DNA of 64,000 nt from Canna indica (lineage: Eukaryota > Streptophyta > Magnoliopsida > Zingiberales > Cannaceae), in assembly GCA_034359265.1 (NCBI GenBank), contig CP136890.1, positions 42,878,501 through 42,942,500 on the forward strand, in the 5' to 3' direction. The notes below the pieces were generated by a model. That model was not told the origin of the DNA and searched no databases. It saw only the letters and a program-made list of their open reading frames with translations. Positions 46,346-59,900 of the stretch are shown one piece after another (position 1 is the stretch's first letter; every line of letters starts with the position of its first letter). Position numbers and translations under genes: made by a program.

Positions 46346-47530
46346 AAACGAAAAAAAATTTAATGGGCATTGTTTTCTTGTGTTATCTATATATGGCCAC
46401 TCCATATGATTGTGCATACAAACGAAATCCAAGTGTTGCTATAACACTTTGGATTCCTAGGCCAACTCACCCTCAAGGACCCAAAGCCTTTTGGGTACCA
46501 AAGGTTTCTTGCTCTCTTGTAGGGGGGGCTACCACGTAATGATAATGAGAAATGAAATATTGAAGTTGACCTTGGATTCAAATGAAAAATCTCCATGAAG
46601 TTGCAACTTTACGCCATCTTGATGCCTAGGTAAGATTGGCATCAAAAGTCTTTTGGTATCATCCTTTTCACTCTAATTGCTATATTAAAGTTGGAATTAT
46701 GATACTTGATTGAATTGGTTGATCTCCCCGCTCTCGATAAGCTTCTAAGAAATGAGTTTTTGATTTTGATTTCTCGGTCTATTCGGAGACCTTTGTAGCT
46801 TATAAAGGGCTAATGCGATCTTGCGGCTCTAAATCGTAGGTTATTGTGGCCTTTCAATTTTTAACCAATAGGAATGTTTCGAGATCTTACTTTTAAAAAT
46901 TTTATATTTTGAGATATCCTTGATTCATTTTGGTTTCATTCTTAACCTTATTTTGAAAATGAATCTTCACTATCTAGCGAAGTTGAATTTAGAAAATGAT
47001 ACTTGATTTCTCGCTTTGCTATTTAGTTGATTAACTTGCTAGTATCTGTATTTTCATTATGATACCAATGAAGATTACTTGCAAACTAACAATTGAATGG
47101 AAGGCTATTATGAAGAAAATTAGAATGAAAATGACAAGTTTGGCCATTTGTCTTGAATGAGGTATGATCTTGACTTTTATTAAAATCTAGTTTAATTACC
47201 TTCATATTTGTGCTTAAATGATTTCTCTATATATGATCATGATTGATTATGCATGATACATATTTAAAATTTCATGAGTAGAAAAATTTTGATAACTTAG
47301 GCAATTTCATGATACCTTGATTAAATGAAATTGACACTAGGTTGAAATTCTTCATTAGAGACTTTATTTTAAGTTGAAAATTGGATGAACATATTTAGGT
47401 GTGTTAATGATTAGTTGACATGTGTTACAAATTAGAAATTCATAAGAAATTGAGCAAAATGATAACTAGCCCACTTTAGGATCCTAAAATTTAGAAAGTT
47501 TGACCTAATTCAATTGAGAAATTGAGAAAA
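46346..47530 (+). mobile_element. Fragment B: internal region of the element A family
   Basis: Parallel to A from about 40480 on: the gag knuckle tail (46365-46540), the 'ttgtagggggggctaccac' stop region and the start of the non-coding internal region with the same motifs. It ends near 47530 at the GC-rich tandem array. It lies directly against LTR C7. Confidence 0.65.
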
Positions 47531-48722
47531 ATGCTCGAATCTTCGAGGGCCCTGAGGACGAAGGTAGTAAGGGCTTTGAGGCCAAGGATTGTGCCTGGGG
47601 TCAAGTAGAGCTCGTCGAGGAGCGTAAGGCAGCACCGCACTCGAGGTCATTAAGGGCTCTTATGCTGAAAGTAGTAAGGTTTCTGAGGTCGAAAGTAGCG
47701 ACGTTGAGGCCGAGTAAAGACTAAGGTCGGAACTAGCAGCACTAAGGCCGACTAAGGGCTCTGAGGCCGAAAGTAGCGGTGCTAAAGCCGAGTAAGGGCT
47801 TTGAGGCTGGAAGTAGCGGCGTTAAAGCCGAGTAAGGACTCTGAGGCCGAAAGTAGCAGCACTGAGGCTGAGGACCACACTTGGGGTCAACCCAAGCTCA
47901 TTGAGGAGCGTATGGCAAGACCGCGCTCGGAGTCGTTAAGAGCTCTGAGACAGAAAGTAGCAGCGTTGAGGCCGAGTAAGCGCTATGAGGTCGGACTCTG
48001 AGGCCGAAAGTAACGATGCTAAGATCGAGGACCACGCATGGGGTCAAGCCGAGCTCGCCGAGGAGCGTTAGGTAGGACCATGCTCGGGGTCATTAAGGGC
48101 TCTGAGGCTAGAAGTAGTGGCGTTGAGGCCGAGTAAGTGCTTTAAGGCCGAAAGTAGCGGCGTTGAGGTCGAGTAAGGTCTTTAAGGCCGAAAGTAGTAA
48201 GGGTTGTGAGGTCGAAAGTAGCAGTGCTACAGTCAAGTAAGGGATCTAAAGTTGGAAGTAGTGGCGCTGAGGCCGAGTAAGGGCTCTAAGGCCGAAAGTA
48301 GTAAGAGCTCTAAGGCTGAAAGTAGTGGCGCTGAGGTCGAGGACCACGCTTGGGATCAAGCCGAGCTTGTAGATGAGCGTTAGGCAAGACCGCGCTCGGG
48401 TGCACTAAGGGCTTTGAGACAGGAAGTACCGGCGTTGAGGCCAAGTAAGGGCTTTGAGGCTGAAAATAGTGGTGCTAAGGCCGAGTAAGGGCTCTTAGGA
48501 CGAAAGTAGTAAGGGCTCTAAGTCCAAAAATAGTGGCGATGAGGACGAGTAAGGGCTTTGAGGCCAAAAGTAGTAAGGGCTCTAAGGTTGGAAGTAGTAA
48601 GGGCTCTAAGGTTGGAAGTAGTAAGGGCTCTAACGCCGAAAGTAGTGACGTTGAGGCCGAGCAAGAGCTCTGAGGCCGGAAGTAGTAGAGCTGAGTCCGA
48701 GGACCATGCCTAGGGTCAAGCC
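47531..48722. repeat. GC-rich tandem array, unit about 39-40 bp
   Basis: Some 25-30 imperfect copies of 'ctgaggccgaaagtagcggcgttgaggccgagtaagggct', punctuated about every 160-360 bp by a longer segment around 'ggaccacgcttggggtcaagccgagctcg' (near 47872, 48029, 48341, 48700). This gives a higher-order pattern. Open frames (for example 47801-48001) result from units near a multiple of three. GC content contrasts sharply with the neighbours. Confidence 0.8.
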
Positions 48723-49500
48723 GAGTGTTAGTAGTGTGCCCTAGGCCAATGGAATAATCATTGACACGGTTCTTTCCTTTTGTTTAAATGGAACATTTGC
48801 TTTATCTTGTTATTCATTATGAGCATGTTTGACTTGATAAGAGATTCCTTGAATAGTAGACTGCGCCTAATAGTTATCAAGTAGAAGACTTGATAGTAAA
48901 ATCCTAAGGCAGTTGGAATCCTTTTTAAATAGACCCTAGTCGGTCATTATCATTGGAACGATAATGAATGAATACTAGTATATATGTAGTCAGACTTACG
49001 ATGATAATATTTTACTGGTCATGAATATGTGATATTAAAGTAAAATCATAGACACATCTTTAACTACATGAGGAATTCTGTATTTTGACCTAGTCTAACA
49101 TTATCTTTAACTGGATGTAATAAAGACTACAGTGGACATAGGATAAATCATGCTGAGAAATATGTGTAGTCGTAAAGGAATTTGTCTCTCTCATATATGA
49201 GAGAGATATCTCTGGCCCCTTGATGAGTGTGACTGAGGAAATGTATGATCGTGCTCAAATGAATTAATAGGAGTATCAATGTTATTTGTTGAGTTAGTCT
49301 ACTCACAAATGAAGAAACTAGATTGAGCAATATAAGGATGGTGTAATCCATACCTTATGCTCGATCCAGATTTCGCGTGGCAAAAGGACGGAGTATCATA
49401 CTGTGAGTTAGGTTGCTCGGATCACCAACCTCACTTGACTTGGATAGTCATAATGTCTTACTAGATGCCACTTATGACTTGTGAGTTGGAAATGAGTTTT
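48723..49500 (+). mobile_element. Possible LTR fragment (unknown copia family)
   Basis: Begins TGTTAGTAGTGTGCCCTAGG, a start common to one group of plant copia LTRs, in a context of stretches such as 'ataatcattgacacgg' and 'gagcatgtttgacttgataagag'. No far end, primer site or target duplication could be fixed. Confidence 0.35.
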
Positions 49501-50905
49501 GACCTTATTTAGGTTTTTCTTATTTGAAAAAATATCATTTATGTTGCTCTTCTTGGTGTAATTATTGAATTTATTTTTAACAAACTATTATTGATGAAAT
49601 TATTTTAAATTAAATTTTATTTATTCAAAAAAATTTATTAAGAACTTCTAATTGTCAAGTGTTGTAAAAGATGAAGTTTGGATATAATTTTCATTTTAGT
49701 AGAATAGATTTGATTTTAGTTTCAATTTGGAGCTAATTTAGAAATCCATTTGTTGTTGAAGAAAATGGATTTGAATCTAATTCTACTCCAAAAGCTAGCT
49801 CACAGTGAAAAAATTATCCAAGCCATTATAAGAAGCACTTTACATTTATAACCAACACTGTAAAATTTGTAGGATTGGACATCTACAGGTGGTGGCTTAA
49901 CATCGCAAGACTGGTGGCACTGGTGGCTCTAATAACATGTTGAAAAAATGTTATAAGAAATACTGTTCAACATCCCAAAAGATTGATGGTTCAACATCGC
50001 AAGACTAGTGGCACTGGTGGCCCTAACTCCATCCCAGAAGCTAGTTCACAGGAAAAGAATTGTTCAAGTTATTATAAAAAATATTTTACATTTATAATCA
50101 ACCGACGTGGAATATTTAGCATTTGTTTTGAATAACTAGTTTTACCATTTAAAAGAATATTCTTATATAATCACGTAGCGATTAAAGATGGCTCAAATAG
50201 TTGAATGAAAACCTACATTATAATTATCTAGTTGAACTTAAATTGAGGAGTCGTTTATATTTGTCTTGAGCACTTTAAGGATCAGTTTGGTTCCTCTGTC
50301 ATAAATTCTTCTAATGAATAGTTGATGGGGCGGGCGAATGACATGTCTTATGCAAAGATGTGGCCCTCGTTTAGGAAGATATCTGAATCATGAGACGTCT
50401 TATTTGACAAGATTGAGATACCTGAATTGAAATTTACCGACTACATTTAAACCTTTTGCGGAGCCTTGCGGAGCCTTGCAAACTTACCCAAATCCATGCA
50501 ACATGTGAATTAATCTTATGATATATTGAAATTTTACTGGGGTATTTTCCAACATTGAAAATTATAATATCACACCCCTTTATAATCTACTCAAGACAGT
50601 GGTCCATTTGCTTCATTTGATAAAATATGATAAAAAATAAGATGATGAAATCCATTTGATTCATTGAATAGAATAGGATAATAAATAAGATGATGAACTT
50701 TTTTATCCGGTTTATACGGGATGTATAACACTAATTTATTCTAATTCAAGCATCAAAATAAACAAAGAATTCAAATTAGTCCATTATTCTAACCTGATGT
50801 TTACATGGATGGTTCAAAATTTGTAATAAAAAAATTATTTGTCAGAACACTGCCAAATTTCCCCATGGATGAGGTTGGTTTTAAAGATCCCATTACAAAA
50901 TATTT
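49501..50905. other. Intergenic sequence with a short direct duplication
   Basis: No gene. Two related segments (about 49780-49870 and 50025-50110) share 'agctagytcaca', 'ttataaraa' and 'ttttacatttataa.caac'; two further segments share 'caacatcgcaagact.gtggcactggtgg' (about 49900, 49990). The part near 50905 is the 3' flank of the hydrolase gene. Confidence 0.45.
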
Positions 50906-53900
50906 TTAGACAACTTGATCTTTTTGCAATTCCTGCAACCATAATAGAAGTATTTGGGCACCTTTACACCAGAGAGAGTCTAGCATCATATCATGGGCAA
51001 CCCCTTCCACGCAAATAGGTTGGACACCATAAAACCTTGTTGTTTCGTTGAGCCCTTCTGCATCCTGCAACAAGGAATTGTCATTTGTCAAATTATGCTG
51101 GATTCAAGCCAATATGTTACTAGCATGAGAAGTCAAAATTTCTCTTATTTCCATTCGATTACAGGTATATAGAACAAGGAGTTAATTTCGAAATAAAACA
51201 GCAATGATAAGGGCATATTTGGTTGCTCATTCTGCAAATTCATTTGCAACAAATGCTTGCAAACAGCCCATATTCTATAAAGAAAATGGCTTATTTGCTC
51301 ACTCATTTGCTACAGATTGATCTATGGCATGGAACATAAACTAGAGCGAGGTTTTTAGCCCAAATCTGACACAAGGATTCATGCTTTTAGATTCAAACAC
51401 AACCTGACCCCACATGGTGAAAACATGATCCAACCCGAGTCTGTTCGGGTCAAATACTAGTTGAGATCAACTAAATGCGATCAAGTCAATTGTCAGATCA
51501 AAACATATATGTTTATAAAAAGAAGAGATCAGGTTGAATCAATGGCAAAAGAATGTGTTCTCAGGTTAAGATCTCAAAATAATCGTATTTTCAGGTCAAA
51601 TGGCATCAATCAGGTTTTTTACTCGCCCCAACTAGCATTTATGCATACTCCAAAAATTGATACCAGCTAAAGAGATAAAGTGCATTAAAATTTGAAAACC
51701 TCCCATGAAAAATTTTTGTATGATCAAATGGCGCAACATAGAAAAATGTGTCTACTGCATAAGACTTCCAAGTACACTAAAGAATTTGAATGCTCAAACT
51801 AATTGTTGCAACTTCGAATTAGAGAAGCATATGGGAAAGGATAAAGAAAATGATAAAAGAAGGATTTTCCTATATGGAGAAATGTCGATTATTTTATCTC
51901 AAAGGATCAGGTATGCTAGTGAGCAAATCGTATAAACTCCAACAAAAAAGTAAAAAAAAGAGAGAGAATAACAGTGGTCAAACAAAATATATAGTACACA
52001 GATAATATTTACTCACCACTATGAAGTCATTGCTTGCACCCATTATAAGGAGTTTCACTGTGTTTTTTGCAGGTGAAGGTACAGGTAGTGAGGCATTAAG
52101 TTTACGGAGGTCAAATAGTGACAGCTTCGAACTTGCTTTCATGAGCTTCTGATATCTATAAACCAGTAACAAATTACCAAATGGAATTAGTGGGAAAAGA
52201 AGATTCAGAAATTACATTACTGATAAATGAATCTAACTAGGACAACAACCAAATTTCCTTCTTCCAAAAATTAACTACAGAAAATTCTTGTCTTTTGGTA
52301 TCAAAAGCATGTGCTGGAAACATTACGCTTTTGTGCACATTACCTATGTCTACTTTATAGGTTCAAATGTAAATGATAGAAACTTGAATAGAAGCACAAT
52401 AAAGAGTAGCTATTCCAACAAAATATTCCTGACCAAGCAATCAAATATAAATGCTGTCCTAATTCAAACATGTACATACTTTAACACGAGGTGATCTTCC
52501 ATTGTTGATGAGAAAAATGTTTCTTTGCATAGTGGCAATGAATTTGCAAAAGCTTTGGCAGCTAAGCTGAGAGTCACCTAATACAAAGAAGCCAAAACAA
52601 ATGTGTGAGCATCGCTAACTCAAAATGGGAGGAATAATATGTCCATAGACCACAAAACTACAAATAGCATAGTATGCATTATAATGCATTTTCCATAGTC
52701 TTTTTTTTCAACTAAATCCGGAACCTGCATCAGCTGTGTGCAGGAGAGGGATTGGAATGGTAAGTAAAACAAAGAAGTACAGTTGCCTAGAAGAGTATCA
52801 AGAAATTGAGGACATAAAGGTAATATTTTGGACTGATAATTTAATTAAACAAAGAGAAAATAAAACATACCTTTGACTTTAGCTGATTGAATCAGAAGCC
52901 TAAGAAAGAATTACAAATGGAAAATTACACTTGTTACAACCCAAGAGTCACTCGATAACAAGAGGAAGTAGACAACACTTTAATCCTTGGATTAGTTTGG
53001 AGGACAACTCTTACCCTTTAAAGTGTATGGGGAATATAAACATTGAGATGGTTTGTGTAGCGGTGTGGATTGTAGAGACACACCTCTTAATGGTAGGGTC
53101 ACACCCTCTAATCAAATAACCAACATATTGGGTTGGGTTTTGACTAAAAGCCCATCATGGACAGATCCACAAATACGATAAGTCAACAACCCAATAATCC
53201 AACTATCTTCCACTCATACAATGAGCATTTACTCCTTGTCATTTTCATATTGACTAATGGGTCATAGAATCTGTGAGTAATGTATATAATATATTTAATA
53301 ATCATAGTAGCTATCAAGAAGTAGAGACAAACATTATCTCACTATACCCAAAACAAATGTAAAGCCAATTTAATCAATCTCATAAATTTCAAATTTTACA
53401 TTCATAAAATATATATTCACAATCATGTCTTGGCACATCTCCAGCACAACTTGTCAACCAACAATCATGTATTATTAATTAACAAATGTGTCTTTCTTTG
53501 CAACTCCTAGATGTGCTACATAGGTTAATTATTTTATCACTATTGAGACACATGCATAATTAATTAACAAATGTAGCATCACAATTTCATCACTTCTAAA
53601 TATAGTTCAAAGTCCAAAGGGTATTGCCTTAATATCCTCAAATTAACTCACCCAGTATGCATATAGGGATTGCCTTAATATTTTACCATATTTCACTTCC
53701 TTTTTTCGACCTTGTACATGCGGTATGAAACACGTGCTTTGGTCTACTTTTTCTCTTTGAGCATATGTTATATTCTTGAAGCACCATATAGACTCTCTAC
53801 TGAGGAATAACTCCACATTTATATGACATGACAATGGAATTATCATGTTCGGCCTAATTTATTAAGCAAGTATGGACCTCATCTTAATTTCCAAGGCAAC

Positions 53901-56900
53901 ATTCAAGAGAGCACATGCTTAACTTTCTTTCCAAGATAACCATGTTCAATTCAACAATAGATTTATATGTCTCATCTTAGCACACCCTCCAAGTATATGA
54001 GATTGTCACTTGTTTGGGCAAACAAGCATAAGCCTAGTGAACATTTGTTAAACAAAAAAAAAAGCTAATGCTAGTGAATAAGAATATTCCAATCTATCCA
54101 AAACAAAATTATCTTGATGTTCAACAATAGATATATATGTCTCATCTTAGCACACCCTCCAAGTATATGAGATTGTCACTTGTTTGGGCAAACAAGCATA
54201 AGCCTAGTGAACATTTGTTAAACAAAAAAAAGAGCTAATGCTAGTGAATAAGAATATTCCAATCTATCCAAAACAATATTATTCATCAAAATAATATTAG
54301 ACTATTAGTATGGCAGGATTCTTAGAACATATCACACTTTATATAAACCAAATGATTTAACATGTGATTTAAATAAATTTCTAGGTATTCCTAGAGGTGG
54401 CACTAGGCCATGTCGAGCTTGACAACATGATTAAACATATGATTTGAATAAATTTCTTGGTATTGGTGGCAATGGGTCGAGCCCAACCCGAGCTAGAGGT
54501 GCCATGTTTGGCTCCACCCTCATGTTGAGCCGACTAGAACTTTTTTAGATTTTTTTATTTTTAATAAATTAACTAATATTTTAAATTACTTAAATACTTA
54601 AATAAGTAATTATTTTTCATTATTTAAGTTCTTAATTACTTTATTGTTGAGCTATTAATATTTTAAATTTATTAGTGATGGATCCTATCAGTAATGATCG
54701 GTGCAGACGATAAACGCACGGCCCCAAAGATAAAGATAAGGGGTCCACTATTTGATTGCTTTGGCAAGTCCGACCAGCTCCTTTTCATATGCTGCTAATT
54801 TTTGCATATGGGCTGGAAAGGGCCGGCTGAAATATGCACTTCGGTGTTTTTGTTGAAGGACAGCCCCAATACCGCTAGAAGCTGTCTCACATTCCACAAT
54901 GAAGGGCGATGAAAAATCACAAAGAGTGAGAGTGGGCCAGTGGGGGCTGTGGTGAGTGCTGTTTTGAGTGAAGTGAAGGCATTGGAAGTGGCTTCAATCC
55001 ATTGAAAGCTGTTTTTGCACAACAAATTGGTGAGAGGGGCAGTCATGACACCATAGTTGCGGATGAATTTTCAGTAGTAGCCCGCAAGATCAAGGAAGCC
55101 GTGAAGTTAGGAAATGGTTGTTGGTCGTGGCCATGCTTGAATGGCTGAAATGATGTGACCCAAGTCACAGTGGAGGTGGCAAAGGAACATTTGGATTCTT
55201 TGAGGAAGAGTTGGTGTTGTCTCAATGTTTTGAAAACACTGTTGAGATGTTGAAGATATGACTCCAATGAACTGTAAACAAGGATATCATCGAAGAAATT
55301 AAGTAAAAAATTTACGTAGCACAGGCCGAAAAATATGATTCATCAATGCTTGAAAGGTGGAGGGAGCGTTAGCCAAACGAAAGAGCATCACGAGGAATTG
55401 GAATTTGACCATGGTGCGTGCGGAAGGCTGTTTTCTCAATGTCCTCTTCATGCATCCAAATTTGGTGATTGCCCGAACGTAAATCAAGCTTGGAGAAAAT
55501 GCAAGACCCATGTTACTCATTAAGTGATTCGTCCGTCGATCACTGGAATCGGAAACTTGTCTTTGATGGTGACGACATTTAGAGCATGGTAGTCGATGCA
55601 AAGGCGCCATGTATCATCTTTTTTCTTAACAAAGAGGGCTGGTGCTGAAAATGGCGAGGTGCTAGGACGAATGATACCTTGCTGGAGTAGTTGTCAACAT
55701 TGTTTCTTGATCTCATCTTTTTGACGGAAAGGATAGCGATAGGGACAAACTGCTACTAGTTGAGAGTGAGAATGAAGATTGAGTCTATGGTCCCTTGACC
55801 CGTATGGAGGCAATCCTTTTGGTTCTTGAAAGATGCTTTGAACTTATGTAGCACAACATGTAGGACGACAATGATGATTTCCGGTGTCTACTGGAATTGG
55901 ATGCCTTCAAGTGTAATGTTACGATTATGGGCGAAGTATTGCAGTTGGAGTTTGTCAAAGTTCCATGTGATTGGACCTAATGTTTGCAGCCATTGAACGC
56001 CGAAAACAGCGTCGCAGCCGTATAACTCAATGATTATGAAAGGTGTTGTGATGGTTTCCGTTGCCTAGGCGTATGGTTGTCGTGTGTTCACCTTGGCAGC
56101 GTATACGAGCTCGGTTGGCAACGGTGACTAATTGGTTGTTGCTAGGGAGAATGAGAAGGTGGAGATGGGATGCAACAGTCATGCTCAAAAAATTATGTGT
56201 ACTGCCCGAGTCAAGTAGCAGGCGAATGGGCAATTCGCTGATGGTACCCGCTATCTGCATAGCCTGGGTGTTTGGCTTCTCTTGCAGAGCCACGAGGGAC
56301 ACCTCACGATTGTTGCTTGCTGGCAAGGACAAATGCAGCCTGTGTGTTTGTGCTGGACAGATCCAAATCATTGAGGGAGGGCACTGGAATCGCTGATTCT
56401 TCTTCTAGCGAGATTTTAAGGAGGAAGAGTTGAGGACATCGGGACCATGTCGCCTTGCAATGAGAGCATATGCCTTGTTGGCGGCAACGAGAAGCGTCAA
56501 CGTGTGAGAGGCGCTTGGTGGGAAGCGCCCACCCACGTCCTCTGTTCGGAATAGAGGAATCAGGTGCAATCGGGCGATTATGGCAGCATGAACCTTCCGC
56601 GACGAGTCTGCCGATGTCCAGGATGCTGGCCAACGTGCGGTTGGTTGCGGAGGTTTGAAGGTGAGGCCTGGTGGAACCCCAGCAATCGTATGGGGAGGTT
56701 GTGGATACCCGACGGTTCGTTGGTTCGCCAGTGTTGTCCATGCAGCCCGTTCATAGAGACGGGCCAGCCGCATTGTTTCTGTGAGTTCGACTAGATTTAG
56801 CGCTTCGACCATGGCTTGGAGGTTGGGTGTGAGCCTGATACCAACACCAACCAGCTCACTCACGACGTGCGTTACAAGATTAAATATCAGCGTCGTAATC

Positions 56901-59900
56901 ATCAAACACCAACACCTTAATTACTAAGTGGTAGACAATAAATGTCACCATGAGGAAGACAAAGACAACTTGATCTACAACTCTATGGAGACACCAAGGA
57001 AGACGATTTCAATTTGAATTGCATCTCTATTTATTAAGTCATTGGAATCACGCAAGACAATTCCAATTTGAAATGCTTTTTTATTTATTGAACCATTGGA
57101 ATCAAGCATTGCAATCAATGCTATCCTTGTAATCTCTATTTAAAGAGAGATGAGATGAATACAAAGACAACCATGACTTGACTCCAATCTCTCTTTCTCT
57201 CTCTCCCTCTCCCTCTCTCTCTCCCTCTCTCTATAGCCGACCACCTCCATCGCTTCTCTAACCAGTCTTGCAGCAGCTAGCTGCAAGAAGACACCAAAAA
57301 TAGGTGAAGAAAGCAGTACACATTGACCAACAACTCGAGCTTACACCAAGAACTGAGACGTTACTCCCTGCTGGCCTTCTTCAACCGCTGCCCATTCCAC
57401 AACAACTCTGGGCAGACATCTCTATCGATTTTATTGAAGGTCTCCCTATCTCTGTTGGCAAATCTGTGATCTTGGTGATTGTGGATTGCCTCTCCAAGTA
57501 TGGACACTTCATCGGCCTCCAACATCCTTATACAGCATCGTCGGTAGCCCGTGTCTTCTTCGACAATATAGTTTGCCTCCACGGGATACCCGAGTCCATC
57601 GTCTCACAGCCTGCCTACCATCCTCAAGCAGACAGTCAAACCGAAGTTGTCAACCGCAGCCTTGAACTCAACCTTTCGTGTTTTACTAGTGACCGCCCCA
57701 AAACTTGGCTTAAGTGGCTTCCATGGGTGGAGTATTGTTACAACACTGTGTTCCATTCAGCCCTTAAAACCAACCCCTTTGCAGTAGTTTATGGCCGGCC
57801 ACCACCTTCTCTCCTACACAGCGGGTGTCTCCCACCTTGGGGCGGTTGACCATTCCCTCCAAGAACGTGACCAGCACCTCCAACTTATCAGGGCCCGACT
57901 ACTTCAAGCTCAGCAACTCATGAAAAGGAACTATGATCGCAAACATCGCGATCTCCAATTTCAGCCCCATGATCTCGTACTTCTCAAGTTACAGCCCTAT
58001 CGCCAAAGTTCACTCGCCCGGCGGACTTCTAACAAGTTGACCCATCATTTTTACGGTCCCTTCCGTATCCTCCGCCGCATTGGTAATGTTGCTTACGCTC
58101 TTGAATTGCCTAAGGAGTGCAAGCTTCACAATGTCTTCCATATCTCCTTCCTTAAGCACTTCCATGGGCCCTAGCCGTCAACACCACCATGTCTTCCTTC
58201 GTTGCCACATGCTGCCATAAACTCAATCCCTGTGGAAATTTTGGCTCAACGTTCCAACAAAGGCACTGATGAATGTCTTGTCCAATGGGCAGGCTTCCAA
58301 TATCTGAAGCTACTTGGGAACCAACCAGCTCACTACAATCATCTTACCATGATTTCATGCTTGCGGTCAAGCATAAATCTCAGGACGGGGAAAATGATAC
58401 CAACACCAACTAGCACACTCACGACGCGCGTTACAAGATTAAACATCAGCGTCATAATCATCAAACACTGGCACCTTAATTACCAAGTGGCAGACAATAA
58501 ATGTCACCATGAGGAAGACAAAGACAACTTGATCTACAACTCTATGGAGACACCAAGGAAGACAATTTCAATTTGAATTGCATCTCTATTTATTAAGTCA
58601 TTGGAATCATGCAAGACAATTCCAATTTGAATTGCTTTTTTATTTATTGAACCATTGGAATCAAGCATTGTAATCAATGCTATTATCCTCGTAATCTCTA
58701 ATTAAAGAGAGATGAGATGAATACAAAGACAACCATGACTTGACTCCAATCTCTCTTTCTCTCTCTCCCTCTCTCTCTCCCTCTATCTCTCTCTCTATAT
58801 ATATAGCCGACCACCTCCGTCCCTTCTCTAACTGCTAGCTGCAAGAAGACACCAAAAATAGGTGAAGAAAGCAGTACGCATCGACCAACAACTCGAGCTT
58901 ACACCAAGGGCTCGTAATAGAGCCCTCGGAGGAAGAGTTCCACTTATTGCGCCGACGAGTGTTGGCCGGCACGAGCCAGTAATCTTTGGAATGTCCGTTC
59001 GTATTCGACAACAATGACCATTCGTTCGACCAATTTGTTTCCACGACTTAGGGGCCGAAATGCCGATGACATTGATCTTGAAATTCCTCCCATGACAAGA
59101 AGGGGATGTCGGAGATTATCTTGAGGACCCAAAATTGATCGTCCTCTGCCATATGGTATGCAGCAATGGAAATCTTGTTCACAACGAAATAGCCATGGTA
59201 ACGGATCTGATGCTCTGTCGTAACATGGAAACTCGAAGCGAGGTACACGGTGGCGAAAGCCTATCAACCCGATTTCGTTATGAAGGGGTGAAACTTGCCC
59301 GGGGTTACGAAAACGAGCAACGTAATCTAGGATTCCTATAATACTCCACTCCAGTTTAGTCCCACATATGGAGTATATTGAATGTGGTGTTGGCTTATAA
59401 GACTTGATGGGTGTACTACCATCAACTTTAATTTGAGCATTTTGATTAGGCCAATAGGTTGACCTATGAAGTTGGTGGGTTAGTTATCCCATCAAGCGGG
59501 TTATAACAAATGGTATCAAAGCAGAACCTAATCCTAATCATTGTGGAGGAGCCTATGTGAGAAAGGGGCTGCCCAGGAGTTGTGGTGGAGCCGCTACTAG
59601 GCTAGGCATCACATGCCTTCGACTTGGGTGTGATTTTGGGCTGTGTAGACTCAAGTTGGATCCTGATGAGGATGTCAAGATATAAGTGGGGGAGATTGTA
59701 ATACTTCAATTTAGTCCCACATCTAAAGCATATTGGATGTGGTGTTAGCTTATAAGGCTTGATGGGTGTACTACCAACAACTTTAGTTTGAGCATTTTGA
59801 TTAGGCCAATAGGTTGGCCTATAAAGTTGATGGGACAATTATCCCATCAAGCGGATCGTAACAATTCTGCTCCTGTATGATGCTTTGTTTTGGGGAGGGG

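Noticed and set aside
47801..48001. Open frame in the 39-bp repeat array
   Set aside because: Repeat unit near a multiple of three keeps the frame open by chance; indels between units break it elsewhere in the array.
52871..52899. Exon-like segment on the minus strand (TTAG acceptor, CAAAG|GTATGT donor) upstream of the hydrolase exon at 52480
   Set aside because: In the phase needed to join the next exon it contains a TGA stop; the AAIK donor at 63988 fits phase and family sequence better.
59337..59863. Cassandra-type TRIM carrying 5S rRNA promoter sequence
   Set aside because: No 5S A-box or C-box-like sequence is visible in the short LTRs.
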